Source: Lichenostomus cassidix
Lineage: Eukaryota > Chordata > Aves > Passeriformes > Meliphagidae
Direction: 5' to 3'
NCBI GenBank assembly: GCA_008360975.2
Contig: CM039196.1
Coordinates: forward strand, 620,001-684,000
Length of the DNA stretch: 64,000 nucleotides
In this document: positions 38,001 through 49,800 of the stretch, one piece after another
Numbering within the stretch: the first letter of the stretch is position 1
How the letters are laid out: every line of letters begins with the position of its first letter
Program-made: the position numbers and the translations under genes
The notes under the pieces: model-generated
The model's database searches: none
Told to the model about the DNA's origin: nothing
The model's input: the letters and a program-made list of their open reading frames with translations, nothing else

Positions 38001-41000
38001 AGAAACTGTGCCTGAAAGGGAATGGAGGTGTTTAAAATTAGATTTATTTTAGATACCGAAGGTAAAAAACCCTCAAAGGATGTGAAGTGTTTTCTGCTAA
38101 GTCTAGATGTCACTGTAAGATTTCTGTGAATTAGAGGATTTCTTGAGCAATGTAGATTCTCTGTCAGTGTGGAGAAAAGCTAAAATCTGCACTATTCACA
38201 AGGCAGCTTCTGATTCCAATCAAAGCCAGCCAGGACGAACATAAATGGCTGATATATAACAAATGGAGGAATCAAAAGGTGGCAAAGCTTCTTGCTCCTT
38301 TCCCTGGCTCTGTGCAGGCATTGTGACACCTTAATGCCATTCAGCAGCCAGAGGTAAGTGATCTTCCTTCCTGCAGCCTTGCTGTGCACTGTAGCTCTGT
38401 AGTTTCTTCTCCATCTTTCACACATTATTGCAGTGTGGGGTTTTTTTAAAAAAAAAAGTGTTTGATTTCTCTGCTGGTTGATCTTGTACCAAATTAGATT
38501 CTGAAACTGCACTTTGGAAAACCACCTATTCCAAGGTGTCTAATCAGCACTGTGTCCTGATCCTACCCAAGGAGCTGCTGATATTCACATCAACACTGTA
38601 AATTGACAGCAATCTGTGAGCCATGGAGCCTGGATTGAATCCAGGAGCATTTCTGAGCCACAGCCTCAGCAGAGCTAACTAGCTGCAGCTCAATGGCTTC
38701 GATTCAGCTTTGCAAATCAGAACCACTCTGGAGGTGCTGATTCATTGTACTGCTGAGGCTGGAATGGTTTCCTGCTCTGAATTGTTCCTAGGCTTCTAAA
38801 AGATTTATAACTTCAAGGGGAAATTTTCTGTCTGTGGGTAAGCAGGGTGATTGTTCCCTGTTTGATGTAATAGGATCTAATTCCCAAATACAGCAGAGCT
38901 GTAGCTTGTGTTTGATAAGGAGGAGCACTGGTTTGTGCTTGGCTGGAACTGTTCTTACATCTCACTAGGACCCAGTGAGGCACAGGTGCTGAATGGACAT
39001 GGGAGGATATTCTTATTAAAAATGGTTTCACATGCACCAACCAGAGCAGCTCCAGCTCTCCCCATGTCTGCACTGCTGAACATTTTCTTTCTGCATGAAC
39101 CCCAACCCAGAATCCATTCCCTGCCTCCCCTGGCTGCCTTTCCCTCCTCACTTGGCTCCACTCTCTCAGCAAGGTTTCCTTGCAAGGCAGGACAGAGCAG
39201 TGAGCTGCTGAGGTCATTCACAACATTACCATATAAACAATCATTAAAATGTGAAATACCAACAGGAGATCACATTGATGGATACTCTGAAGTGGCACTT
39301 CTCCCTGCTTTGTCACAGGGAGGTTGTGGTTGACTTGCTCCCCATTCTGCCCAAACTGCAATCCCCACTGAGCTCAGGCTTTGCAGGGAGAAATATCTGG
39401 GATTGCATCTGCTGACTGCAAACTACTGCCAGCCTTGTCCTTTCATCAGGTCTGACAACAAAGCTGCTAAAACAGGTTTAACCCAATTATGATAATCAAC
39501 CAGACCATTTAAAAGAAAAAAGTTAGTCAGTGTGGAGCAGAGAAAATGCCAGCAGAGAAAGAGGTGAAAGTTCCTGAAAGAAACTTTAAAAACTTATCTT
39601 TAAAAGTCAAACTGTACTAAGTTTCTGGGCTCTGGAGAATGCCTGCCAACATTTCCACTAATTAATCAGTTTTGTCACACCATTAAAGGAATAAAAAAAC
39701 CCAACTTCAACTAAAAATCACCAACAAACCTCTCTTTTCTCCTTGTCTTTCCCCCTTTGCCTTTAGACTCATTGATAGGTGCAGCTGAACAAAAACAAAG
39801 TGCTATGATTTGTAGAACTACTTTTGTGGTGCAACCAACAAAATAAGTATTCCCCTACTATGTTTTTTGGTTTTTTTTCAACAAGGCCAATGGCAAATAA
39901 CCTTTGATGTACAATAATCCTCACTGAAGGGACATTTGGCATGGAGTGTGTGTGACAACAGCATGAGTGACATCAAAGGAAGGGCAGCAGGGAAAGTGTG
40001 GGGTGAGGGCAGGGAGCATCACAGACACACAGTGCCATCAAACCCCACAGTTTGGGGCAGAAGGGGTGACACAGCCATGAGAAATCACCTGAACATGGTA
40101 AGAACTTCCCAAAAGCATCATCTATTCGTTCCTGAAAAGATCAGAAGAGCTCCTGATCTGGGAACTAGCATATCGACACAAATATGGATTAAAGGCAGGT
40201 CTGGCTGGATTATTAGATGTCTGATTTCCATCAGCTCTGTCTGAAATCGTGTCCCTGACACCCCACAGCAGAGAGGAGAGTTTGCAAGCTCACTGGAAGG
40301 AGATGGAGCTTTCACCTAGTGATTTATACCAAAAATTTTGCTTCCCTGAGTCAGTTTGGCATTTCCATCCCTCAGTGCAATGGCTTTGGAGTGCTCGAGT
40401 GTTCTCAGATGGAATTCTCCAAGGTATGGGTAGTTCCTGTACAGAACAAAAAAATTAAGGAAGGAAAAATATTATATAGGTCTTTTTATACTTATTTTTC
40501 AATTAGCCTCGTAGAAACCATTCGTGTGCCAGGATCCACCGTGGGAGAAATGTGTCAGCTCTGGAATGTCAGGATGCTCACAGTGCCCCTCTAGGCCAGC
40601 TGACATCCCAATACAGAGATTTTTAACAGCCCCAGCTCTCTGCTCTCAGTGCAAGGTGACAGCGAGTGCAAACTCAGCTCAGGTGCTCTCTGGAGACTAA
40701 AAGTGGTGAAAACACTTCTTCAGTTCATTCCTGTGGCTTTTCAGAAAGAGTTCAGGCATTTAAAAAAAATCCTGTTTATCTGGTCAAACACAGAATGGAC
40801 CAAGGAAATACAGACCCCATATGAATTTCTGAGAGTAAGTTCTTAGTTCTGTAACTTTCATTTGTACAGACAGCTGGAAAACTGAGAATAAAGAGAAAAT
40901 GAAGACAAAAATCCTGGGTGCAGAGATAAAGCCTGTTTAATACCTGAGCTCACAAACATCCATCCCATCGCTTTGGCAGATAAACTGCAAGTTTGCTGAT

Positions 41001-43890
41001 AAATCACCATAACAGCATTTTGAGTGGCAAAGCATCAGCTTGTCAGACATCCCAAATTCACAAATGGAATGAGCAGAGAAATATCTATACACTGCAGAAT
41101 CCACCTGCAAACGTGCAGCAAGTTTATAATATCAGGAATATTTAAAGACCTGGAAAGAATATGCATTTTTCCAGAGGGGGTTCTGCTGCAAGAATCCAGA
41201 GGGGGTTTGGCAGTTCTGGAAATGCAAAGCTTTGGAAATGTAACCCCTTTCTGCTGATTGTACAATTTGCAGAGTGATTTTATTTACTTCCATTTCCCCA
41301 GCTGTTCTGAGGATTAATGTTTTCCAGAGCCAGATAGCCAGTAGCAGATAGAAGGCTTTATTCTTCCCCAGAGTTCAGCCAGTTGGGCATTTAACTTGTC
41401 TCAAAATTTACCCTTCTTAGTCACAACTTAAAAAAAAAAAAATCATCTTAATCTGCAGCCAAGGAATAATGGAACTGTTCAACTTGAAAGAGACGCTGGG
41501 AAGAGATCTTCTCTGGGGACAACATGCTGATGAGAGCAAAAGAATGAAAATGAACAGAGCAGAGGAGTGGAAATGCCATGTGCTGGTGACATGTGTGACA
41601 CGAGGAGCACATTTCCCATGGCACTGCCTGGCTGGGTTTGTCAGCAGAGCACAGAGCAGGTTTGGACACAACCTGCACTGCAGCTACAGCCTCAGCTCCA
41701 GGCAGCAGAGGGCAAAGGCTCAGCCACAGCCAGACCTGGGAGCTTTGGGGGAAATGTCCCCTTTGCCCTGGAAGGGACAGGAGAGCACCTGGAGCTGCAG
41801 TCAGGAGCATTTTCACCAACTGCACACTGAGTTCAGGGGATGAAACAGCAGAGAAATGATGTAAATAACACATCCATCCAAACTCATCAAACAAATTAGT
41901 GGCACAACAGCCTTGGTGTGCTGGAGCTGATTTACATTTCAATATCCCACAGATATCCCCTCTGCTGACTGTGCCCAAAGGAGGTGCTTTCAACTTGGTT
42001 ACAACCTCTGCTCTTCTGTCACAGATTCCATTTCTATTAGTTTTTATATCTGCAGACTTGTGTGGAACTTGGAGAATCAGGGAGGATTACCACACTGCCA
42101 GGGGGTGCTTCCCTGAAATGGAGCATATGGCTATTAATATAATTATGAATCTGTTGCTTTAGGCTACACTAGATTGCCTTTGGGCTTCTGATTCTTGAGA
42201 AGAAAGGATTGAACTATAGTCACCCTCCTTTGGTGCCAAAGACTTGGAATAAATAATCACTTTTTCACTTTTTTTAAAATTGTTATTTACATGCTTTATT
42301 GAGGTAACCTTCAACACAGCAAAAATTCAGACAGGGTTCTGACTCACCATGTTATTTTTGGCATATTTAGCTTTAAGCACTTGTTTTTGTTTTCCTTCTT
42401 TTGTTAAAAAAAAGTTCATAATACCCTTATAGGGCTTTGTACTTTTAATTCATCGTAATAAAATTTATGTTTAGCTCTGGAATTGCCTGCTTTCCTTCAG
42501 TTCAGTGCCATGAGGCATCAGGACCCTTTTGTTCACTACCACAGCAAAGGTGAGTTACTTTCTTGAAATAACACATTTAAAACTATTGTATCTTGGGTAA
42601 GAATGAACTGAAAAGCACTGGTCTGCAAAGAGAAGCTAAATTAACATTTTATAAGCTGGGTAACTTGAATTGCTGAGAGCCAATTACATCAAGCATCAGC
42701 TGAAATCAAAGCTCCAACTTCTCTCTCCAACAGACTAACTAGCCTGAATTTAAAGCATCAGATAAACGGGGCTGGAAATTTGCATGTGTGAATAAGAGCT
42801 GAATTGGAAATAAATCTGAAGGGTTGCAACGTACTGCAGATAAGCCCCAGATTTTCACCTGACACCTCCATCGAGCTGGGGAGCAGGACAGAGGAACAGA
42901 ATTATTTCAGGGGTCTGGAAAGTGTCAAAGGGTTTTTAAGGTGAAAGGAAAAGTGGTGTTTGGAGGGATAGATTTACACAGAGTTACAGAACTGGGTTTT
43001 CTAACTTTTGTCTCTCCTGACAATTCCCCTTTCTCTTCTCGGTAAAATGAGAATAAAGGCATTTTCAGGGGAAGGGGGAAAACTGAGATTGCTCAGTGCT
43101 TTAAGTCCCACAGCATGAAAAAACAAACCCTCTTTTACCAGGGAGAGAGAAAAAGATGGACTGAAAAGATAGATTCACTAGAACAAGGGCATGTAAGCAG
43201 ATACTGAGGTTCTGGAGAGGCTCTGATTTACAAGGCATTCAAAAGGTCCAAAAAGAAGACGTTGTGCAGCCATTTTTTGTTTAAAGAATAAATGATTACT
43301 TGAGATCTCTCCCCAAACAAGAATAACAACCAAACGTGACTGAGCTGAATGGGGAGCCAGGAAGGGAAGGTGAGTGATGGTGTTGGAGTCACCTGAAAAT
43401 GAACTGTCAGCAGATGGAGCTGACAAGAGGCAGATTAAAATCAAGCTGATCTGTACCTAGTCCTGTCCTGAGGGAACTGAGCTCCTGTGCTGCTCTTGTT
43501 CTACACTTTGGCAATGCTCAGCCTGGATTGAACCAACTGAGATGTTAGATAAACAACCACTGAGCTGAACATCCCGAGCAGGAATACCCACTGCAAACAG
43601 GAGTCATCAGCTAATTGCCAACTGCTCCCTGCATGTCTGAGCAGGCCTGGGGAGTGCTAATGTTCATCTCAAGGAAAGGTAATAATTCTGCTCACAACGA
43701 GCTGGGCTGTCTCCTAGGGCAAGCAGCACATTCTGCAGGTAGCACTTTGCAAAGTGAGAACCAGGGGATTTATAAATATCTCAGGTGTGACCTCATTGCA
43801 CGAGACCTGTGGAGCACCTCGAGGAGTTTGTGGCAAATCTTGCACAACATTTCACGGAGATCACTCACACTTCTAAAGTCTCCTTCCAAC
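35023..43890. other. Long non-coding stretch, nothing gene-like
   Basis: About 8.9 kb of AT-rich sequence. The only repeats noted are a 13-bp triplet at 37201-37239 and homopolymers. The longest open frame is 181 codons on minus at 41448-41993, overlapped by 124-, 87- and 73-codon plus frames over the same GC-richer patch. It resembles no protein I know and is treated as chance. Confidence 0.5.
37201..37239. repeat. Three perfect 13-bp tandem units
   Basis: TTGGAATTGGAGT is repeated three times without a mismatch. Confidence 0.93.
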
Positions 43891-44040
43891 TTGCCCCCCA
43901 ATGCAGCAGATTTTCAAAGAAATGTTGATTCACACCCCTGATTTCCCCTTTCCAGCTGCCACAGCCTTGCCCCACATACAGCAGATTTTCAAAGAAATGT
44001 TGATCCAAACCCCTGATTTCCCCTCTCCCTCCCAAACCAG
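43891..44040. repeat. ~75-bp tandem duplication, two copies
   Basis: Two adjacent copies of about 75 bp (43891-43965 and 43966-44040) share GCAGATTTTCAAAGAAATGT (at 43906 and 43981) and CCCCTGATTTCCCC. They differ at a modest number of positions. Confidence 0.88.
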
Positions 44041-44232
44041 AGAGGCACATTTTCCCTGAGAGCGACACTTTCTCCTAAGATTTGATTTTGATTTGTCTTT
44101 TTGTCCTGCGCTGTTTCACCAGCCAGCAGCACTCTGCTCATCTGCACTTCAATGGCAGAATTCACCAGAGGTAGAGGTTTAAACAGCACATCTTGGGATG
44201 GGAACAATGAAGGGGGGAAGGGGTGGCTCTGC

Positions 44233-44256
44233 AATAAATAAATAAATAAATAAATG
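44233..44256. repeat. (AATA)n microsatellite
   Basis: Five to six AATA tetramers. Confidence 0.9.
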
Positions 44257-44699
44257 AAGTCCTATCACACACTTAAAGCCAAATGCCTGCTGGGACTTAG
44301 GTTCAAAAGCACATTTGGAAACTGATCCCTTGAGAAGATATGTTTGTTACGGTGTTTGGCCTCAGGATTGAAAAGGATTTGCTTTCAAGCTGTTACTTTA
44401 CTGCAAGTATGTGACTGGAGGCCTCAGGTGTGAAAGTCCTTTGATAAAAGGGACCAGTGAGTGCCAGATAGAGGGAGGGAAAAGCATTAAACTCCCAGGA
44501 GGGGAAGGGGGAAGCAGGGAAAGGATGTGGACAAAGTCCATCAAGTTTAAGGCAGGCAAATGCTTGGAATGCAAGAGGGATGAGAAACCACCAAAGCCCT
44601 TGAACTTCTTGCTTTGCAGAAGTGATTACAGAAACAAACTCAAGGAACTGAACACCAAAGTTGCAAGGAAGGGTCATTTCCAATTAATCAGCAAGCAAA

Positions 44700-45010
44700 C
44701 CCCCCATAAAATATGGCTGGAAGGAGCCCCAGGGGTCATCCAGGCTCTTTGGCAGGATTACTCTGCTTGGGTCACTCCAGACACACAAATGTTTATCTTC
44801 TGCACTTAAAGGCCTTTAGAATGGAGACACTGCAATTTAACCACAGCAAATGTGTTCCAGTGTTTCGTTCTATTTCCACCAGAAAGTGTTTCCCAATGTC
44901 TGATTTGGATGCTTTGTGCTGCAGCCCAGCCTGCTGCTGCTCATCCTGTCTGTAGGGGAGGAAAAGGAGCCTAATCCCTTTCTCTTGGCCAATCTTTTCC
45001 GTGTTTGGTG
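44700..45010 (-). mobile_element. Old CR1 LINE 3'-end fragment
   Basis: The order of recognisable pieces matches the 3' region of CR1 read in reverse: GGCTGGAAGGAGCCCCAGGGGTCATCCA-like start, then AGAAAGTGTTTCCCAATGTC, a CTGCAGCCC-like stretch, TCATCCTGTCTGTAGGGGA and a final CCAATCTTTTCC. CR1 is the dominant LINE of birds and reptiles and is usually 5'-truncated, as here. Divergence is high and the edges are approximate. No reverse transcriptase frame remains. Confidence 0.6.
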
Positions 45011-45365
45011 ATCCTTTGGTGTCTGAGCTGTGTCAGTCTCACCCCAAAGTGCTCCTCACACACTGCTGATTCCATGAGCAGAACTGCATCTGCTCTCCCA
45101 TCAGAGATCTCTGCAGCATTTGCATTTCACCAGTCAGGTGCACCACTTCCCCTCACCTCCAGATAATTCCACATTTCCTCCACCACTCCCAGGAAAAGGA
45201 ACATTATATTTGTGTGACATTTTGTATTCCACAGTAGCTAATTCAGAGCTGCCTTGCCAAACAAACACTGCAGATCCTGTTATGTTGCCCTGCAATCAAG
45301 AGAAGCCCAGAACTCCCTTTGGAAGCTGCAGAGTGTTTGGGCATTGGGGAGCAGGTGATGGTGAC

Positions 45366-45835
45366 ACTCTGTCAGTGTTTGGGGTACAAAGCTGTCAGTG
45401 TTTGGGGCACAGAGTGAGGAGGGATCGCTCCTACCTAGAGCAGCCGCTAATTCCCGGGACAGCCGCTAATTAATTCTCGGTACAGCCGCTAATTCCCGGT
45501 ACAGCCGGCAATTCCCGGAACAGCCCTTCCCAAGGTGCTCCCATCCCACGGCACGGACACTGTCAGTGTTTAGGGTACGCAGAGGGTCTGCCCGTGCCCA
45601 TCACAGCCGGTACTGCCCGGTACTACCGCTAATTCCCTGTCCAGCCGCTAATTCCCTGTCCAGCCCGGTAGAGCCGCTAATTCCCAGTACAGCCCTTCCC
45701 GAGGCGATGGTGTCAGTGTTTAAGATACAACGCTGTCAGTGTTTAAGATACAAAGCTGTCAGTGTTTAGGGTACCCAGGGGGTCTCCCCGTGCCGATCAC
45801 AGCCGGTAACTCCCAGCCCGTCCCTCCCGAGTCTC
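45366..45835. repeat. Compound tandem repeats (CAGTGTTT and CCGCTAATTCCC units)
   Basis: Two interleaved units recur. CTGTCAGTGTTTRGGGTAC (or AAGATAC) appears near 45369, 45392, 45559, 45709, 45733 and 45756. ACAGCCGCTAATTCCCGGT-like units appear repeatedly at about 45440-45690. A larger segment containing GGTCTSCCCGTGCC-ATCACAGCCGGTA is repeated at about 45560 and 45757, about 197 bp apart. The DNA is GC- and CpG-rich, unlike its surroundings. Confidence 0.85.
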
Positions 45836-45998
45836 TCCCATCCCATCCCATCCCATCCCATCCCATCCCATCCCATCCCATCCCATCCCATCCCATCCCA
45901 TTATCCCATCCCATCCCATCCCATCCCATCCCATTATCCCATCCCATCCCATCCCATCCCATCCCATCCCATCCCATCCCATCCCATCCCATCCCATC
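45836..45998. repeat. (CCCAT)n microsatellite, about 30 units
   Basis: Pentamer array interrupted twice by TTAT. The minus strand reads (GGGAT)n, so runs of three G are separated by two-base loops, which fits the G-quadruplex pattern across the array. Open frames here (SHPIPSHPIP; GWDGMGWDGM) are repeat artefacts. Confidence 0.97.
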
Positions 45999-46290
45999 AT
46001 CTCTCGCACAGAACTTTGCCCGCGCGAATCCCGCTGCAATCCTTGTGTGCAGCGCCGCCCCGCGGCCACAGCGCTGCACTGCAGGGCGCCAGCGATCCCC
46101 AAAATCTGCCGGCAGCCAATGGGGAGCTTTGCTGGTGGCTGCTTTGGTCATCGATGGCACAGAGCTGTACTTAGCTCTCAGTTAGTCCAGAAATACGGGC
46201 TAGCTCTTCAACCAGTACTTATCTCACTGCCTCATTTCACTGGCACTGCCAACCCCCATTTTTTCACTTCAGCGTCGAGTTATTCCATTT
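45999..46290. other. Unique GC-rich spacer between two repeat arrays
   Basis: CpG-rich unique sequence with CGCCGCCCCGCGGCC (about 46050) and a CCAAT motif within CAGCCAATGGGG near 46115. It has the composition of a small CpG island and could hold a promoter. No transcript or open frame supports this. Confidence 0.35.
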
Positions 46291-46768
46291 GTGACAGGGA
46301 TGCTGGGATGCCGTGTGCCGGCTCGGCTGGGGTGCTGGGATACTGGGATGCCGGGACGCCATGTCTCGGCCGCGCTGGGATGTTGGGATGCCGGGGTGCC
46401 GGGGTGCCGTGTTCCGGCCATGCCGGGATGTCCGGATGCCGGGATGTCGGGAATCCGTGTCCCGGCCGCTCTGGGATGCTGGGATGCCGAAACGCCGGAA
46501 CTCCGGGATATTGGGATGTTGGGATGCCGGGACGCTGCGATGCTGGGATGTTGGGATGTTGGGATGTTAGGATGCCGGGATGTTGGGATGCCGGTGGCTG
46601 GGATGCCGCGATGCCGTGTCCCGGCCTCTCTGGGATGCTGCGATGTTGGGATGTCGGGATGCCGCGATGCGGTGTCCCGGCCGCGCTGGGATGCCGGGAT
46701 GCAGCCGGGATGCTGCCGGGATGCTGTCGGGATGCTGTCGGGGTGCTGTCGGGATGCCGGTAGGTGTC
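46291..46768. repeat. GGGATGCCGG-type GC-rich minisatellite
   Basis: Decamer-like units GGGATGCCGG, GGGATGTTGG and GGGATGCTGG cover about 480 bp. A longer landmark, CCGTGTCCCGGCCGCTCTGG with variants, recurs six times (near 46313, 46358, 46406, 46455, 46613 and 46670), roughly every 46-57 bp with one longer gap. The plus strand is G-rich with many GGG runs. Overlapping repetitive open frames on both strands (up to 264 codons) come from the repeat. Confidence 0.95.
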
Positions 46769-46859
46769 ACCGGCGCCTCTCCCAGCGCTTCCATCCCCTC
46801 TCCTCTCGGGACAGCGTGCGGATGACACGCTCGAACAATCTCTCTCCGCATCACGCTGA

Positions 46860-49800
46860 TCTAATGAGTTACCAAGTTTTTCCGTGTGTGAGAACCAGCT
46901 CTGCTCAGCTAAAGGAAGGTCAAACTGATGCATCCTCACGAGATAACAGGGCTGGGTTTAAGCACTGCTTTCCCGTGCTGCTAACACCTTTGGCTGTTTC
47001 CTGTTGCATCATTACTTTCTGGGAATGCCAGACTGAGAAATCTCATTTTATATCTTCACTCATAACTGCACTTCATTTTTTATGAGAAGAATCCTGTAAA
47101 ATTCAATCCTCTTGCTTCATCAGAGAAGAGGGAAACAAATAGACAAAATGAGTTAGAAGTGTGGTTTATGCATTGCCACTGTTCAGATATCTCTGCCTGC
47201 TGCCTGTGATGGAATTTCAGAGGCAATAGAAGGAACAGACACCTTTTTGGGATCTCCTCTCCAGCCTCCAAATTGGTATTCTGCTGTTTAAAGGATCAAG
47301 GTTGACATAAATGTGACATCTCTGGATATTCTTCTCGCCCACAGAGATATCCAATTCCTCCAGGTCTTTCCTTGCTGTATTTCCTGAAAAGGAGTCAAGA
47401 TCCCTCTCCTCATTTTGACTCCTTGGTGGACATTATGTACAGCACAGGATTGGTCTCAGGTTTATTCAGCAATATTTCATGTCATCCCACTCTGACAAGG
47501 TTTTGGGAGCATTTGCCAATTTTTTAGGAGCAAAAATACATTCCTGCACAAAGTCAGCTCCAAGCTCTGATTGCTTTCCATGGGCAGCAGGTCAGAGCCC
47601 ATGACTTTTGGCAGCTTCAGGCTTCTGAGGCAGAGAGTCACATTCAGCTCAGCTAATGCCACAGGATAAATTAGCTCTGCAATTTGCATGCAAAGCACTC
47701 TGACCAGAGAGATCCTTTCCTGTTCTGTTGTTTTTGTGGTACCTCAGCAATCATATTCACGAATCAGTGAATTCAGCTACTCTAATTCTCTGAATTTCTC
47801 AGTGAGGCTGAACCCACCATAAACCAGACTGGCAGATTGAGGCAAAACAACCCCCTGTGCTCCACAAGCTATGAACATTCTATCACATCACCTCCACATC
47901 CCAGGGCTGATTCATGATCCTGGCATTTCTGAGCTTAGCAATTCCTCCTTGCTCAGAGATGAGGCATTGCAGAGGCTGTGACAAGTGTCCAAAGCCCTGT
48001 CCATGTCACACCTTTGAATGATGTCCCATGCATTCATCTCTCAGCCCTGTTCTTTAGGAAAGGCTGCATTTCCAGGCAGAACCTGAGCAGTGGCAGCAGG
48101 GCAGGCTGCTGGGGCTTGCCTGAGTTGTGAGCATTTCCTTCCACAGGGAATGTGGATAATCCTGCAGGAGGAACATCGATTGTTGTGGTGCCACACAGCC
48201 CTGCCAGGGCTGATCCTCACTGTCCCCAAGGTCACAGGAGGGGCTGGCAGGGAGGAATTGCAGGTGTTGTTTGCTAATTCCCCTGTTTGCTCACTGTTCT
48301 CCAACCCCACAGCACAGCTGCAGCTCCAGCAGAGCAGTCCTGGATTACACTTTGCACAAAGGTTTGGAATTTGGGACATCTGCCATTCCCCATTAACTTC
48401 CACAAAGCCTAACTCCACCACGAGGCTCTGAAAACCCAAATCCTAACACTTGTTTCTTCTTGACCTCTTTTGATCTTTTCTCTCCTGCCATTAGCTGTGA
48501 GTTCAGAACAATCAGATTAAAATGACTGCAGAACTTCCTTGAAAAAGGAACAAAAAAGGGGAAAATACAGACATTTCTTTTGGGTGATTTGAGTTCAGTA
48601 AGAACCTTCTGATAGCTGGGCATTTCAGCATTAGGCTCTATACCTCCATCCAGAGCAAACAATTCTGATCACAACTCCTGGGGAAAAATGTAAACTGGAA
48701 ATTAGGCAATTCTACAGCTGAACAAGTGTGATTTGCTCAGACAGAAAAGCAGGATAGAAGCATCAAGTCATGATTTAGGTGTAATATCACACTATTTACC
48801 AAAAAAAGAGATATTTCTAAGGAGAGAACATGCATGGAAAACTCTGCTTGCTGCTGTTAAAATGAAACTAAATTCCATCTCCTTCAGATGCATTGCCCCA
48901 TCCCAGCTGTTTGCTGCCATTTTGCCCATCATGACAACATTTTTTCCTGGGAAAATTCTCACTGATTTTCATCAGTGCAATAGAGGTTTCCTCATGGCCA
49001 GGACTGCAGTCATTCAAAAGGAATTACTCAGACACCAGAACATGGTTTGTACCAACAGACACCAGCCTGGATCACTTCAATATATTCTGGTCAGAGAAAC
49101 AATGATTTACTGATCCTTTTTTTTCTTTTTTCCCCCCAGCTCACTGGTTTATTTGCTTCTGCATCCCATCATCATTTCACTGTTCCTCAGCATGTCCAAT
49201 TTAGAGAAACCCATCACTCTTCCTCTTCCCATTCCACATGCTCAGAACACTTTGTATAAAATAAATAAAAATACTGACTAGTTGGAAAATGTATATTTTT
49301 GATAGGAGGAGGTTTAAAGGCAAGGCACTAATTAGCCAGCACAGATGCAGGAAGTTAAATTTTGATGATGTGATCAGATGTAAAAGAAGATAATACACAG
49401 TCAAAGAGGGGAAAATGATGCATTGTACCCTCAAGAAAAGGATTTGATTTGTTTGGCTTTGGAAGTCAAGTGCTGCACGAATGAGCTGAAAGCCAATTTT
49501 AATGCATGGAGAGAAACATCTGTGGTGGGGATGGTCCAGAATATGCAACAGATGGAATGATCACACAAAACCCATTTCAGCTCCAGAGGGAAGAATGCAA
49601 TCCTCCCCTCCAGTGCAGATCCTGCAGAAAGCCCCATGCAGGGGGAGGATCAGCAGCAAGCAGCACCCAGGGAGGGTTCAGATGGGAGGAAAACACCTGG
49701 GGAACATCTGGAATCCTGGCCAGCCCTGGGCTGAAGCAGCTCTTTTCCCCTCAGCAGCACAAGCAGAGTCATTTCCTCTGTGAGGGAAGGAGAAACACAG

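Noticed and set aside
41448..41993. 181-codon minus-strand frame
   Set aside because: Several frames on both strands are open over the same GC-richer patch, with no family resemblance and no splice context.
45999..46290. First exon of TMEM132D or another gene in the CpG-rich core
   Set aside because: No open frame resembles a TMEM132D signal peptide or any known first exon. CpG richness alone is not enough.
45739..47085. Repetitive open frames up to 264 codons on both strands (SHPIP, GWDGM, GCWDAG types)
   Set aside because: They are translations of the (CCCAT)n and GGGATG arrays, open on both strands at once, with no codon-use or family signal.
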